64,000 nucleotides of DNA from Microplitis mediator (GCF_029852145.1 NC_079971.1:21885563-21949562), one strand, 5' to 3'. Counted from the stretch's first letter, positions 42,071-53,962 are shown. Notes: a model not told the origin generated them from the sequence alone. Translations and numbers: made by a program.

Positions 42071-44982
42071 CTAATTATTATATATTTGAGGATATTTGCA
42101 TACACCAGGCTGGTGAGAGGATCTTCTATTTATACAAAGCTTAAAACAACAATCATTGTGATGATCACACTGGAAAGAAAAAAAAATTGACTTGAGCATA
42201 TTAATTGAAAAAAATAAAAAATGATATATAATTCAATTACCTGTCCTCCTTCTTTGACACATTTTCGTCGATTTTCAATTTTGGTTGGTTTCAATTGGTT
42301 ATTAGAACCTCCTGGTATCGAAACGCAACTGTTAAATCCAACATTTCCAATAGGAAAACACTCACCTGTGCAGCATTCCCAATCCCCTTTACACTATATA
42401 TTTAAATTTGAACAAATAAAAAATTTCATTATAATGAAAGTAAATTATGGAAACTGTTCCCATAATTTTGTGAAATTTTTCCCTATACCATCATAAGAAT
42501 TACGACCATAAATAATGGGAGCAGTTCCTATAATGTTATGGGAATGGTTCCTATAATTATAGGAATAGTTCCTATAATTATGGGAATGATGCCCATAACG
42601 TTATAGGAATGGTTCCTATAATTTATAGGAATAGTCCCTATAATTTATAGGAATACGTCCCTATAATTTATAGGAATACTTTCTATAATATTATGGGAAT
42701 ACTTTCTATAATATTATGGGAATCATTCCCATAATATATTGGAACTATTCCTATAAATTATAGGAACCATTCCCATAAATTATAGGAACCATTCCCATAA
42801 CATTATAGGAATGGTTCCCATAATTATAGAAATAGTTCGTATAATTATGGGAATGATGCTCATAACGTTATAGGAATGGTTCCTCTAATTATGGGAATGA
42901 TACCCATAATGTTATGGGAATGGTTCCTATAATTTATAGGAATAGTCCCTATAATTTATAGGAATACGTCCCTATAATTTATAGGAATACTTTCTATAAT
43001 ATTATGGGAATACTTTCTATAATATTATGGGAATCATTCCCATAATATATTGGAACTATTCCTATAAATTATAGGAACCATTCCCATAAATTATAGGAAC
43101 CATTCCCATAACATTATAGGAATGGTTCCCATAATTATAGAAATAGTTCGTATAATTATGGGAATGATGCTCATAACGTTATAGGAATGGTTCCTCTAAT
43201 TATGGGAATGATACCCATAATGTTATGAGAATGGTTCCTATAATTTATAGGAATAGTCCCTATAATTTATAGGAATAGTCCCTATAATTTATAGGAATAC
43301 GTCCCTATAATTTATAGGAATACTTTCTATAATATTATGGGAATACTTTCTATAATATTATGGGAATCATTCCCATAATATATTGGAACTATTCCTATAA
43401 ATTATAGGAACCATTCCCATAAATTATAGGAACCATTCCCATAACATTATAGGAATGGTTCCGATAATAGTAAAGGAATAGTTCCTAATACTATTATGGG
43501 AATCATTCCCATAATATAATGGGAATGATTCTCATACTATCATGAAAAAATAAATTTAAAGAAAAAACATTAAAATTTTCAACAAAATTTTTTTTTTTTA
43601 ACAAATTTAGCGTCGAAGAAGCTTCATTTCAATCTCTCCATATCGTGAGGGAAATTTCTACACTATTTTGCAAAAAAAATTTATATGATATTATGGGAAT
43701 GGTTTCCATAACATTATGGAAAAAGTTCCTATAATATTATAGGAATAGTTTCCATACCATTATGGGAATAGTTCCCATAATAGTACGGGAATAGTTCCCA
43801 TACCATTATGGGAATGGTTCCCATAATATTATGGGGTTGGTTCCCATATTATTATCGGAACTATTCCCATAATGCATAGCAAAACTTCCCATAATTATCT
43901 TTCCGTGTAGTATCAATCATATTCTTATATCACCTGCATTGAAATTACAAGTTTTGAAGCCTATTTACACGGAAAAATTGAGCACGACTGGTTCGTGTGC
44001 TCCACAGGAACCAGTCGTGTTTAACCCGTTCTCAGTCTGGTGCAGCACCCGAATGGCAGCACCAAAACCATTCGTGTGCAGAATAACACAAAACAATACT
44101 GATTCGTGTTCGCACAGTCACCGTAAGCTACTGGGGCAAAAAATGCCCTAGAAACTTTTAAACTGCACCGTATCTAAGATATCTTCAATATTATTGTGTA
44201 CAATGTCTTGAGCAATAAGTCATGCCCAAGTCTTGATGAAGATTTCTTGCTACGTGATCTTGCGCAAGACCCATGCGTAGAAAAAGACACTAGTGACTAG
44301 GGGTTTTGCTCAAGGCACTGACACCAGAATTTTGCTCAAGCATATGTTACTTTGGGCCTCATACTGATAACAATAGTCGGTCTTAACTCTGCCAATACTA
44401 CACCGGAAAAAATGATTGACAATAATTGTAGTTCAACTTCTAATTATTTATATTATGTTCAATACCCTGATTAAAAAAAAATGATTAAAAATGATTTCAC
44501 ACGTTAAATGTCCATAAGAGACAGGATTAGAAACGATTTGAAGGATTAAAAATTATTTAAAATGATTAAAAAACAAATCATTTTAAATACTTTTTAATCA
44601 TTTTTTTTAATCAGGGTAACTAATGTCGTTTCAATTAGTAAAATTATGACTTTAATGTTTAAACTGCTATAATTAACAGTTAATCGTTTGAATATACTGC
44701 TTGATTATTTTAAATTACTACTTAAACCTTAAAAACTACAAGACACTTGTCAAAAAAATGCATCTGTTATTAATTTCTTACGTTCTACTCAGTAATATTT
44801 ACTGAGATTCTGTCTAGGCGCGCTGTTGACGAGAATCTCAGTAATATTTACTAATATTTTTTTTCCGTGTAGTAAAATTTAATGCATACCAAAAGTCCAG
44901 TTTGTTTGCACGTATCGCTCAGATCAATAAAATTGCCTGCCACGAATCCGATTAATAATAAAAATAATATTTGTATAAACAT
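42071..44982 (-). CDS. secreted double cystine-knot peptide, gene B
   Basis: Three exons: 44982-44890 (31 codons), 42393-42241 (51) and 42169-42071 (32 plus TAG); all junctions phase 0; 114 residues. Residues 1-16 form a hydrophobic signal peptide. The mature part has 12 cysteines as two knottin-like sets: C-x6-C-x5-CC-x3-C-x10-C and C-x6-C-x5-CC-x3-C-x11-C, joined by a Pro/Ser/Asn/Lys linker. Both introns fall exactly before the second cysteine of a knot. A TATA box (TATATAC, near 45063-45070) lies about 85 bp upstream of the ATG. Paralogue of gene A just upstream, same strand. Such secreted knots can be venom, immune or tissue peptides; which applies cannot be told here. Intron 1 is enlarged by elements 42433-43907 and 44401-44869. 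Confidence 0.82.
42433..43907. mobile_element. TA-flanked CACGG foldback element, copy 3
   Basis: Left AATGAAAGTAAATTATGG (decayed), right CATAATTATCTTTCCGTG with TA. The interior holds a three-fold tandem duplication of about 300 bp made of CCCATAAT/ATAGGAAT words (marker GGAATACTTTCTATAATATT at about 42661, 42981 and 43315). It sits in intron 1 of gene B. Confidence 0.85.
43968..44150. mobile_element. fragment with CACGG end and GACTGGTTCGTG core
   Basis: TA then CACGGAAAAATTGAGCACGA, followed by several ACTGGTTCGTG/CACGAATGG words. No right terminal repeat was found, so the 3' limit is a guess. Confidence 0.4.
44401..44869. mobile_element. TA-flanked CACCGG/CCGTG element with nested MITE
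   Basis: Left CACCGGAAAAAATGA, right AATATTTTTTTTCCGTG, flanked by TA. It contains the CCCTGATT MITE copy 2 (44465-44616) and an inner hairpin AGTAATATTTACTGAGATTC and inverse (about 44790-44855). It ends 21 bp from the donor of gene B exon 1. Confidence 0.8.
44465..44616. mobile_element. CCCTGATTAAAA MITE, copy 2
   Basis: Reverse-complement relative of 2771-2921 over its full length, with TA on both sides; nested in 44401-44869. Confidence 0.88.
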
Positions 44983-45342
44983 CTTGCAAGTCAATTAATA
45001 ATTCTTGTACGTTAGAGTTAACTCCACGGAATGATTTTCAAAAATCGTGTCACTTAAGTAAGTATATAAAAAATAAAAATACTCTCTGTACCTCGGGGAA
45101 TAAATGTCATTTTTAAAAAAAAATAAAGTTTATTGTTATCGGATGTAAGAACAATACTTTTTTTTGTGATAAAATAAAAATAACTCGATGACGTTTTTGA
45201 AAAATTTATTTTAACGTAATTTATAGCAGAGCACTAGTACAAAACATTTATTAAAATTAACGAAAAGTTTTTAACAGTGTAGGGGTAATATCTATATTTA
45301 TTTTACACCTCCGCGGCGTATTTTAGTAATATTTATTTTTTA

Positions 45343-46892
45343 TCATTTTTTACAAACGCTAGGCAAGTAATAACGATCCCCTTTAATACATCTTTTGGAA
45401 CAACAATCTTTGTGACGAGTACACTATAAAAAAGTATATATATTAGTATTATAAATAATTTATTATAATTTAAATATAATCAAATTAATTACTTTAAAAT
45501 GTTCTTTAATACACTGTTTTTCATGAAGGTTTTTTGGTGTTGTAGTATAATAACCTTCAGGAACTGAAATACAACTACTCATACCAATATTTCCAATAGC
45601 ATAACATACGTTGGAACAACATTCCGAATCATCATTATTGCACTATTAATATAAATCGTATTATAATAAATAAATAGATTAATAAATGTATTTATTAAAC
45701 GCATGCACGGTTATCCTGTTTTATCGTAGCTGTAAAGCGGAACCCTAAGTCGCCGTTTATCGACCGGCGTGCTGTAATAAATAAGAAGGTAATGCAGATT
45801 TCTAGATTTTTCACCGGCGTGACCTAATGAATTTATAATGACACTCTGGACGCTATTATTGAATACGTTTTCTTACTTATGCTCTACTATTACTATTAGC
45901 GCCAAAAAAGATTTGGCGCCAAATAATTTTAGAATGACATAAAATGATATGTTTAAGAATTTTCAATTAGTACGTATTATATACAATTAACAGTTTTCAT
46001 AAAATATTTTTATGGCAAAATTTTTAATATCTAATAAGTGCAAATTAGCACCGTATCGCTGACCCCTGTGACTTCGATTTAAAGGTTTGATAAATCAGGA
46101 TAACCAGACATGCATTCAATAGAGTCATATAAGGCAAGTGTGCGCAAACCCATTCATTTTGGACTGAAATTTAGGCATTCGCGCATACTTATCTACCGCG
46201 CACACTTGTCTCACATGACTCAAAAGTATAGTGCGTAACATGTGAACTAAACCATTATCCGTAAAACGCAATAGCTTCAGAACTCGTCTACGGCTCGTGC
46301 CATTGCGCTGAACAAATAATGGCTGACTTAATCCACTCGTTACGCAATGTATTATTATATCGCGTTACTATTTCCAAAAAGATTTGCATTTTTATACGGC
46401 CTTTTCTCTTCAGGGCGATTTCGAGAGCCAAAGGGGTGAATCAATTTTATTTTTATTATCAACACTGAAAAAAATAATCGGTAGCCGCTACCGATTATTC
46501 GGTGACAGCTACCGATTATTTCGGTAGCCGTTACTGATTGGAATCGGTACCAGCGACCGAAAAAAAATCGGTAGTTGCTACCGATTATTTTTTTCAGTGA
46601 AGTAGTTTGCAAACTTATTTTAAAGCTCAAAATTTAAAAAGAAAATATTTAAAGCCAAAAGCGTATAAAATTTAATTTACACGCACTTTTAGCTTAAGGA
46701 AGCTCCCGAAAGCCAAAAGGGCAACTAATAATATGTCCTTTCGGAATAAGTAACGCAATATAGTATAAATAATTTTCTTAATAAAATACGTACCATTGAA
46801 CCAACTGGTTTGCAATTTTGTCTTATTCTACTCCTGAAGATATGTCCTCCGACAAATCCAATTAATAACAATAGTAATAAATTTTTGAACAT
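45343..46892 (-). CDS. secreted double cystine-knot peptide, gene A
   Basis: Three exons: 46892-46794 (33 codons), 45642-45493 (50) and 45423-45343 (26 plus TGA); all junctions phase 0; 109 residues. Residues 1-16 are a leucine-rich signal peptide ending in GFVGG. The mature part carries 12 cysteines in two sets: C-x6-C-x6-CC-x3-C-x10-C and C-x6-C-x5-CC-x3-C-x10-C. As in gene B, each intron lies directly before the second cysteine of a knot. A TATA box (TATATAAATA on the - strand, 46971-46962) lies about 75 bp upstream of the ATG. The two genes share signal-peptide, exon and cysteine layout but differ in most loop residues, as expected of an old tandem duplicate under fast change. Function unknown. 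Confidence 0.82.
45643..46793. repeat. gene A intron 1, packed with consecutive palindromic MITEs
   Basis: About 45701-46115 (GCATGCACGGTTATCCTG ... CAGGATAACCAGACATGC); 46120-46222 (GAGTCATATAAGGCAAGTGT ... ACACTTGTCTCACATGACTC); 46229-46347 (TGCGTAACATGTG ... CGTTACGCA); then a copy of the 34273-34840 family (about 46346-46760) with a CACTG element nested in it. Almost the whole intron is explained by insertions. Confidence 0.75.
46463..46599. mobile_element. short CACTGAAAAAAATAATCGG MITE
   Basis: 137 bp: CACTGAAAAAAATAATCGG ... CCGATTATTTTTTTCAGTG, interior GGTAGCCGCTACC words. It is the unexpanded relative of the 7865-9412 satellite. Flanks are AA rather than TA. Confidence 0.88.
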
Positions 46893-49229
46893 TTTGTAAG
46901 CCAAATTAGTTAAGTCACGGAGGTTGAATTAGACGTAATTAATTTCAAGCTGTGATACATGTATTTATATAAAAAGAGTAATGTACATAAAGTAATAAAA
47001 TCATTATGATTTTAATTACAAACTTTTACGTAATAAATGTTATTTATAAAAATCAGGAAATTCGTAATTATTATAAACTCGTATTATTTATTCTTAGATT
47101 ATTTAGAGCTGTAATTTTAAATTTGGGAAATGGTTAATTATGCGGGCCAGCCCCAAATTTTCCACTTTTTTCGATGTCAAGAAACTTGATAATTTTATTG
47201 TTGATTGATAATTGACCATAAGTTGACATTACAAATTTTGAAGTCAACTATTCTATAGAATATAGTTATCACGGGAACCTTTTGAAATTTTAAAAACGAT
47301 TAGTAGCCGATTTTCCGATGGTCGATTGTCTGAAAATTTTATTCCCTCACATCATTATTATGAGTATTGTAATTTGTTGTATGATAATTGTACATGAAAG
47401 AAGAGGATAGTAATAGTTATTAATCTGCATGGTAACAAGACCTTTTTTTTTAACCAAATGATGTATTGTTAACACATAATAAGTAACTAATGACTTTTAT
47501 TAGTATAGAGTAGTACGTAGTAGAGATTTTTTAGGTACGTACATAAAATTTGAGTCTAGAGGACCCCATAGTAGGAACTATAGCTCACAATCATACATAC
47601 GTGACCATAAGATAGCTAACCTATCGGTCTGTTGAAGACAACCGTCGAAATTTTAATCCCGGAATAAATTTATCTGTCGAATAACAAATTCTAGTTTATT
47701 TCTCTCATGAAGAAATCGGCCGTAAGACTGGAAACCCGGGCGTATAAGACGTAATGCAGATTTTTAAAGAAGACCTCTGAGAATGCTACTTCCTGATTAA
47801 AATTCCGATTGAAACTCAATCGGATTTCTATCAGATTCAATCAGAAACACACATTCAATCAGAATTCCTCGGGAGCGTTCCAAGTATCCGATTGAATTTT
47901 AATCTGTTTCAATCCCCTTGTGGATATTTTTAGGAATTTTCTCTGAAAAACTCAGTTCTAAAGTTCTAAAGATTTTTTCAGAGAAAATTCCAAAAAATTC
48001 CACCAGGGTCAGAAAAAATATTTATTATTTTTCGATTACCGATTAACTTTCAATCGGATTCATTTGGAATTTTCTAATAAAATCTGACCGAAAGTCAATC
48101 GGAAATTTCCGATTAAAATTTTACAATCGGATTCAATCGAAGCTTTTAATCAGGGTATGGTCAATGCAAAAGTTACAACATAACCTTTATCATAAAGGTT
48201 ATTTCTATTGGTCGATGAACTCAAAAGTTATGAGTTAGGTCAGAATGACGCCATCTTTAAAATCGACGAATATTTGTCTGACATCTGCATGTTAACTTCT
48301 GATAAAAACTCGATTTTCGAAAATCGGACTAAAAACAATAACGAAATTTAAAAAATTTTGAATTTTTTTTTTGAGAAAATACAAAAAATATCACTATAAA
48401 TTTATGAATTTCCTGTAAAGAAATAAAAGCAAATAAATAAAAGTACTATTACATAAATATCAAAAAAAAAAAAATTAATAAATTGAATTTAAGAGAAAAA
48501 TATTTAAATATCAATATTATTAAAGTAAAAGACAATAATTTTATCATCCATAAGATTAAGTATAAAAATATATACAGATAAAGTAAAGTTGAAAGTCTGA
48601 AGAGGAAAAAAACATTAAATAATAAAGATAATAAATTAAATGTTAAAAATTGTTTTTTTCATACTCTGCATGCAATAAATAATCATCATTTTTTTTATAT
48701 AAATAGTCAATTAAATTAAATATTTAAACCATATCCGGTTTTTAATGGATTTTTTTTAAAAAATTAGGGACCAAAAAATTCTACAGGCCTTGAAAGTTTT
48801 CTGGAGAAAAAAAATATATAAATTTATGTAAACATATCAGTATATCTGATATATAATTAATTAATTTATGAGATTTAAAATTATATTATAATTGGTAAAT
48901 AAATAAAAAAATATATTTTTGTATATTAAATATTATTATTAATTTATAAACATCATACAATACAATCCATCATATTTTAACCAATACAATAATAATAATA
49001 ATGATAAAAAAAATAAAGAGTAAGTAAATTAATGCATTAATAAAATACACAATTAAAATTAATTACTATTTTTATACTAATGATTAAAAGTAATAATATA
49101 ATACTATAATAATAATTATTCAATTATATTATTATAATTATTATTATTACTTTAATTTTATGATAAACTCATATATAACAACATTGTATATAAAAATAGT
49201 TTACTGATTTTTTGAAAAAATATCTAATT
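46893..49229. other. intergenic between gene A promoter and Syb 3' end
   Basis: TATA box of gene A near 46962-46971. GC-moderate, unexplained sequence at 47530-47770. MITE at 47791-48155. The last ~800 bp is very AT-rich and probably includes the Syb 3' UTR on the - strand. No coding exon seen. Confidence 0.45.
47791..48155. mobile_element. CCCTGATTAAAA-type element with CAATCGG core
   Basis: TCCTGATTAAAATTCCGATT at the left, AAGCTTTTAATCAGGG then TA at the right. The interior repeats GATTCAATCGGA-type words in both orientations, like 3699-3930. Confidence 0.75.
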
Positions 49230-52200
49230 TTAATGATTTTCTTTAGGCTCAGGTGCATCTGAACTTGGTAATGATGATACTGAAATTAAAATAAAATAAT
49301 TATTATTTTATTGATTAAAAAAAAAATTAGAAGGTTTTAGTGCAGAGGTAAAATAAAATTTTATTACTGTAAAATAAAAACTAGGCTTATTTATTAGATT
49401 TAGGTCAAAATTAATGAGGACCTTTTTTATAGAGAATTCAATTTCGTACAAAATTGTATTGACTCGTTTTTTTTCTATCTTTTATATTTAGGCTGGAATT
49501 TTTATTTAAATTTTCTCAGTACAATTTTAGATCATGGCCATAACAAAATATTGAATTATTTTTAAAGCTGTGGTTTTTTTCTCGAGGTAAAAATTAACTT
49601 TAATAAATCGTCTATTATTCAATGATAATTAAATTATTTATTAAATTATTTCCAAGTCTACTAAACTGATAATTTGATTTTTTTTCAGCATTGTCACGCG
49701 ATTTCAGAACTATGATTTTTTATTGGCCGTTTATTTCAGCAAGAAGTCAATTTGATAAATAAACATTAAAAAATTTACTTTCATTTTTAAGTATGTGTCT
49801 TTGGTTTCCTGAATTCCATAGACCAAGATAATGTCCGTTTTATGATCTAATAAGGACAGTTCGAAAAATTTTGAAGGTTTATTTCTTACGAGACCAAGGC
49901 GATCCCACTCTCCCCTAATCCTTAAAACGCTCAATTGATCAGATGTAAAAAAGTTTTGTTAAAATATCTTCATAAATACACATTTTATAAAAAAAATGAC
50001 CATGACCTTTTTTGTCAAGAATTTAATTTCCTACAAAATTGTTCCTCTGATTTTTTCCTTTAATCTGCATATTTCATGAGATATTAAAAAAAACCGCGAT
50101 TGTATCAAAAAATGAACTTTGTCCAAATTTGTTCGAATACACAATTAGAAATTTTTGTATATTGCGGCCCTCAGGGAATATCTATTCCAGGGTCATAAAA
50201 TAATTCATAAATAGATAAATAAATATTTCGGAAGAATTCTAAACTAAAAGCTTTAGTAAATTTACCATCAAGTAATAGTCATTATTAGCAGGTGTATTAC
50301 TAGAAAATTAATTTGATTTTAGTATCAATACAATTATTCAGTGCATTAAATCTATCCTGCATTGACACATTATTTTTAAAAGAGTAGATAAAGAAATTAA
50401 GAGTGTAAATAAATAATAAAATTAATTATAAGTTACCCATGGGTAATAAGGCCTAAGTGACAGAAATGATATTTAAAAATAATCGCCTCCGCTAAAGGCT
50501 ACTCTAGTAGAAGGTTCTTGCATAGAGATGTAACGACAAATTTATAGAGTCCCGATACCACGTTCCCTGTCTTCTATATTTCATCATCCGTCATATGATG
50601 TCGTAGCGCAGAAGAAATTATAAAAACAATCTAGTCTTCTGACTCTTAAAAAGGATACTGATAGTTTTAAGTGCTGTTGAGCAAAGCAATCTAGTCTTCT
50701 GTCTTTAAAAAAGTATTGTTGCTAAATTTAAGTGATGATTTATCTCTAATACCAATTTTATTAAGTATAGTTTAACTATTCCAGTTTGTTTAACACGTAG
50801 GCCTTATTACTCTACCGTAGTAAAATAAGGCCTATTCTTATGGTTTTTGTAAAAGTTTAATTTTTTGTTTGTTTATGATACAAATTACCATTAATTCATT
50901 ATATTTTATGGCTAATGTATTGAAATAAAGATTAATGATACATTTCGATAATTAAATGCAATATTTTCGATTCTATTCGAAATCTCCCTTAGCTAGGCCT
51001 TCCCTGATTAAAAATATCAATTGAAAAGTATTGAATAAGATGAGAATTGAATCCTTTTGAATACTTTCTATACCCCAAGGTTTTCATTTGGACATAAAAT
51101 TAATACTTTTCAATCCCAAAATAATATAAGAATTTATGAACTTTCGAGGAATTGGAAAAAATTCAAATGAATTGATATTCTTAATCTTTCTGAATACTTT
51201 TCAATACCAAAAAAGTTTCGAATTTTAGAGTCACGTATGGGATTGAAAAGAATTAAAATGAATTGAAATTTTTGAATCTTTTTGAATCCTTCTCAATACC
51301 AAAATAGTTCGATATTTCGGATCGAGTGTAGGATTGAAAAGAATTAAAATGAATTGAAATTTTTGAATCTTTCTGAATCCTTCTCAATACCAAAATAATC
51401 CCAAGTAGCACAGAGTCAACTTCAAGATGTCTTAAAAATGTCTTTTAAAAGGACAAGACAAATTTTTTTTTGTCCCAAAGTCATCTTTTTTGGTATAAAT
51501 ACGACATGCAAATGTTGGTTCCGGAGACAGAGACGAGTTCTATTGTTTTTCCTGTCTTATGTCAATTGAAAAGTCGTTTAGATGACTAATTTTACCACTA
51601 TTTGTAATTTACTTTTTGTTGTCACTTGTGTTAAGTCTTTTGAGTAGACAGATTTTCGGTGACATTAATTTCTAATCGTTTTGTCAACATATTGATGCTT
51701 TATCGACAAGTCCAAAATTAACCTAAAAATTGATATCTTATAGATGTCTCAAAGGCAAGTGTGCTACCTGGGATTTCACATTTCGGGTCACGTGTGGCAT
51801 TGAAGGAGATTCAAATGAATTGACATTTTTGAATCTTTTTCAATACCAAAATAATTCCATATCGGAAGGAATTGAAATGATGAAAGATTGAATTCCATTT
51901 TAAGAATTAGAAAATATTCAAATGATCGAAATTTCAATTCCATTCAATTCTTTCCAAAACCTCCATGGGATTGAAAAGAACTGAAATAATTTTCAATCCT
52001 TTTCAATGAATATTTTGAATCAGGGTTATTACTCACCGGTACCTCAGTAAATATTTTCAAGTGTAATTGATTAAAAATGAATTTTTCTTCTGCATTGACA
52101 CTCTAATTAAAATCATAACCCCTACACCAAAACCTCTTCTCTGAAAAGTTATTTTTAATACTTACCAATTATAATAATCAGTATAATTGTACAAATAATA

Positions 52201-52478
52201 CCAATAATAATCATCATTTTCAAATTCTTCCACCAATATTTGCGTTTCAATTTGCCAGCTTGCTGTTCAAATTGTGCAGCCCCCTGTTGCAACGCATCTG
52301 CGCGATTGTCGAGCTCTGACAGTTTTTGATCTCTTTCCAAAACTTTTTCAACATTTACTTTCATGATATCAACAACTTCATTAACTTTAGCCTGAGTTTG
52401 TTGCAATTTTTTACTCGAAATTGATTGCGTTGTCCTGTTGCCCAGGTCACCATCTCCAGAATATCCGCCACCGTCCAT
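49230..52478 (-). CDS. Syb: synaptobrevin / VAMP, ubiquitous type
   Basis: R-SNARE of vesicle membranes; pairs with syntaxin and SNAP-25-type SNAREs for fusion. Coding exons: 52478-52166 (104 codons plus one base, donor ATTG|GTAAGT) and 49279-49230 (acceptor AATTTCAG); 120 residues. A Gly-rich start is followed by the SNARE motif from KKLQQTQAKVNEVV through VEKVLERDQKLSEL (zero-layer Arg in LERD) to KLKRKYWWKNLK. An isoleucine-rich membrane anchor and a short luminal tail VSSLPSSDAPEPKENH follow. WW before the anchor and the luminal tail point to the Syb rather than the nSyb branch. An untranslated 5' exon ending at CTAAA|GTAAGT (52801) and an acceptor TATTTTAG 16 nt before the ATG are likely. 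Head-to-head with nSyb. Confidence 0.93.
50441..50810. mobile_element. putative MITE, GGGTAATAAGGCCTA ends
   Basis: GGGTAATAAGGCCTA at the left and TAGGCCTTATTAC at the right. The interior has two copies of AGCAATCTAGTCTTCTG-like sequence about 70 bp apart. More GC than its surroundings. Confidence 0.5.
51002..52025. mobile_element. CCCTGATTAAAA element with TTGAAAAGGATTCAAAT core
   Basis: CCCTGATTAAAAATATCAATT at the left; TTGAATCAGGG at the right. The interior repeats words such as GAATTGAAATTTTTGAATC in both orientations. It is split by the insertion 51400-51772. Confidence 0.8.
51400..51772. mobile_element. nested element, CCCARGTAGCACA ends
   Basis: CCCAAGTAGCACA at the left and TGTGCTACCTGGG at the right, 373 bp. 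The interior is unlike the host array and has no coding frame. The array resumes directly on both sides. Confidence 0.75.
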
Positions 52479-52974
52479 ATTGATACTTTTACAACTAAAA
52501 TAATAATAATAATCATCATAAATGTCATTCGAGTGAGTAATTATATTCTTAATTAACAATTTAGCGTTCACGCCCTTAACCTATAATTCAATTTAAATTT
52601 ATTTTAATTCCCGCTAAAAAATTATTTATTATTTTAAATAAAATCTTTTATTAATAAAAGTAAATTATTATTTTTTGTGTAATTAATTATTCATTTTTGA
52701 CGCATGATTAGTGATAATAATAATTATTATTGTTATTAAAATTACAATGGCGACAGTAACAAAAAAATAAATATGAAAAAATAAAATTATTTACTTACTT
52801 TAGAAATTTGGTTTTAAATAAAATAATTAATTTATCTAATTAATGACAGCTGGGAATTTGTAAATTAAATTAAGGATTCAAAATAAAATAAAAAAATAAT
52901 AAATAAAAATTAACAGACGACACGTCAGGTCTAAGGATAACGGATTTACTTTTAAAGATGGCGTAATTTATGGA

Positions 52975-53020
52975 TGACGTCAGTTTCGATCATAACACGA
53001 TGATTTAAGGCTTGACGTCA
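52975..53020. promoter_or_regulatory. pair of perfect CRE sites
   Basis: TGACGTCA at 52975-52982 and again at 53013-53020, with a half-site CACGTCA at 52921. They lie 500-540 bp upstream of the Syb ATG, close to the inferred first exon. Full CREs bind CREB/ATF-type bZIP factors; regulation of Syb by them is inference. Confidence 0.45.
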
Positions 53021-53610
53021 ATAATTAATATTATTGTTATTATTGGAGTAAACAATTTTTTTTGCACAAAAAATTATTAGTCAGTAATTTAGGATCATTA
53101 TAATTTAATTTTCTGGTTTTTTCTTTTATTTAAGAGGCTTTGATTTTTGTAATTTGAATTTTAAATAAAAAGAGCGCGAAAGAGAATTTAAATATAATTG
53201 AAATTGTTAAATTATTTTTAGAGATTTGAAAGACTATTTTTGAATTGTTCATAATTTAGGCGGTAATTAGTTTTTTTTTTTTTTTTTTGGTTTATTTTTT
53301 ATTTTGAGAAGTTTGATTTGAAAATTATATACTTTTCGCGCCATCTGTGAATTTTTTTAAAACTAAGCTGGGAATAGAGTTTTCTATGTTACTAGCTGGT
53401 GAATAGAATGAATGTGGTTTTAAAAATAAATAAATAAATGCTGGGAATATTTGAAAAAAAAAAAAAAAAAAATTTCAAAATGTAATTTTTAACTTCACAG
53501 AAAATTATTTATTTCCGACATTTATAAATTATTTACCCTCAATATTTATTAACTTTAGAGATCATTTTATTCCAAAAAATACCTCAATATTATTTTTCAA
53601 AAAATTTACT

Positions 53611-53962
53611 TATCACACTTTTAAAAATCGGGAGTAAATTCAGAGTAAATGCAGATTTTATTTTACTCCATATTGACTCCGTGGCTCCGTGACTTCCGTT
53701 TCGGAGTCAGAAAAAAATTAGTCCGTAAATGGAGCGAACAGAGAATTTAATTTTTTCAGCGGAGTGATTTTGGAGTGACGTAGATTTTATTTAATTCCAA
53801 ATTAACTACGATCGAGAAATTAAATGTTAAAATAAACTCTCTTCTGGAGTAAATTTCACTCTGAAGAGATTTAAATAAGTAAATAAACTATCTGTTCTGC
53901 ATTTGCTCCGAGATTTACTCTAAATTTAATCCTCGTTAATTTCAAAATTTTTTTTATGTGTA
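53611..53962. mobile_element. decayed CACTG-type MITE with GGAGTAAAT core
   Basis: Left TCACACTTTTAAAAATCGGGAG, right AAAATTTTTTTTATGTGTA. The interior matches the word pattern of 22932-23670 but is diverged. Confidence 0.6.

Larger units (their letters stand above)
49280..52165. other. Syb intron with two nested element systems
   Basis: Holds the GGGTAATAAGGCCTA element (50441-50810) and the CCCTGATT element 51002-52025 with its own nested insertion. A CTTTTTTATAGAGAATTCAA-type fragment is at about 49420. No coding exon supported. Confidence 0.5.

Noticed and set aside
42221..42496. Plus-strand 91-residue ORF
   Set aside because: It is the antisense of exon 2 of knot gene B; the - strand reading has a signal peptide, cysteine pattern and matching splice sites.
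49731..49934. Minus-strand ORF with LLDHKTDIILVYGIQETKDT, faintly like a LINE endonuclease start
   Set aside because: Too short and without the other endonuclease motifs or any reverse-transcriptase sequence nearby; could be a decayed remnant but cannot be supported.
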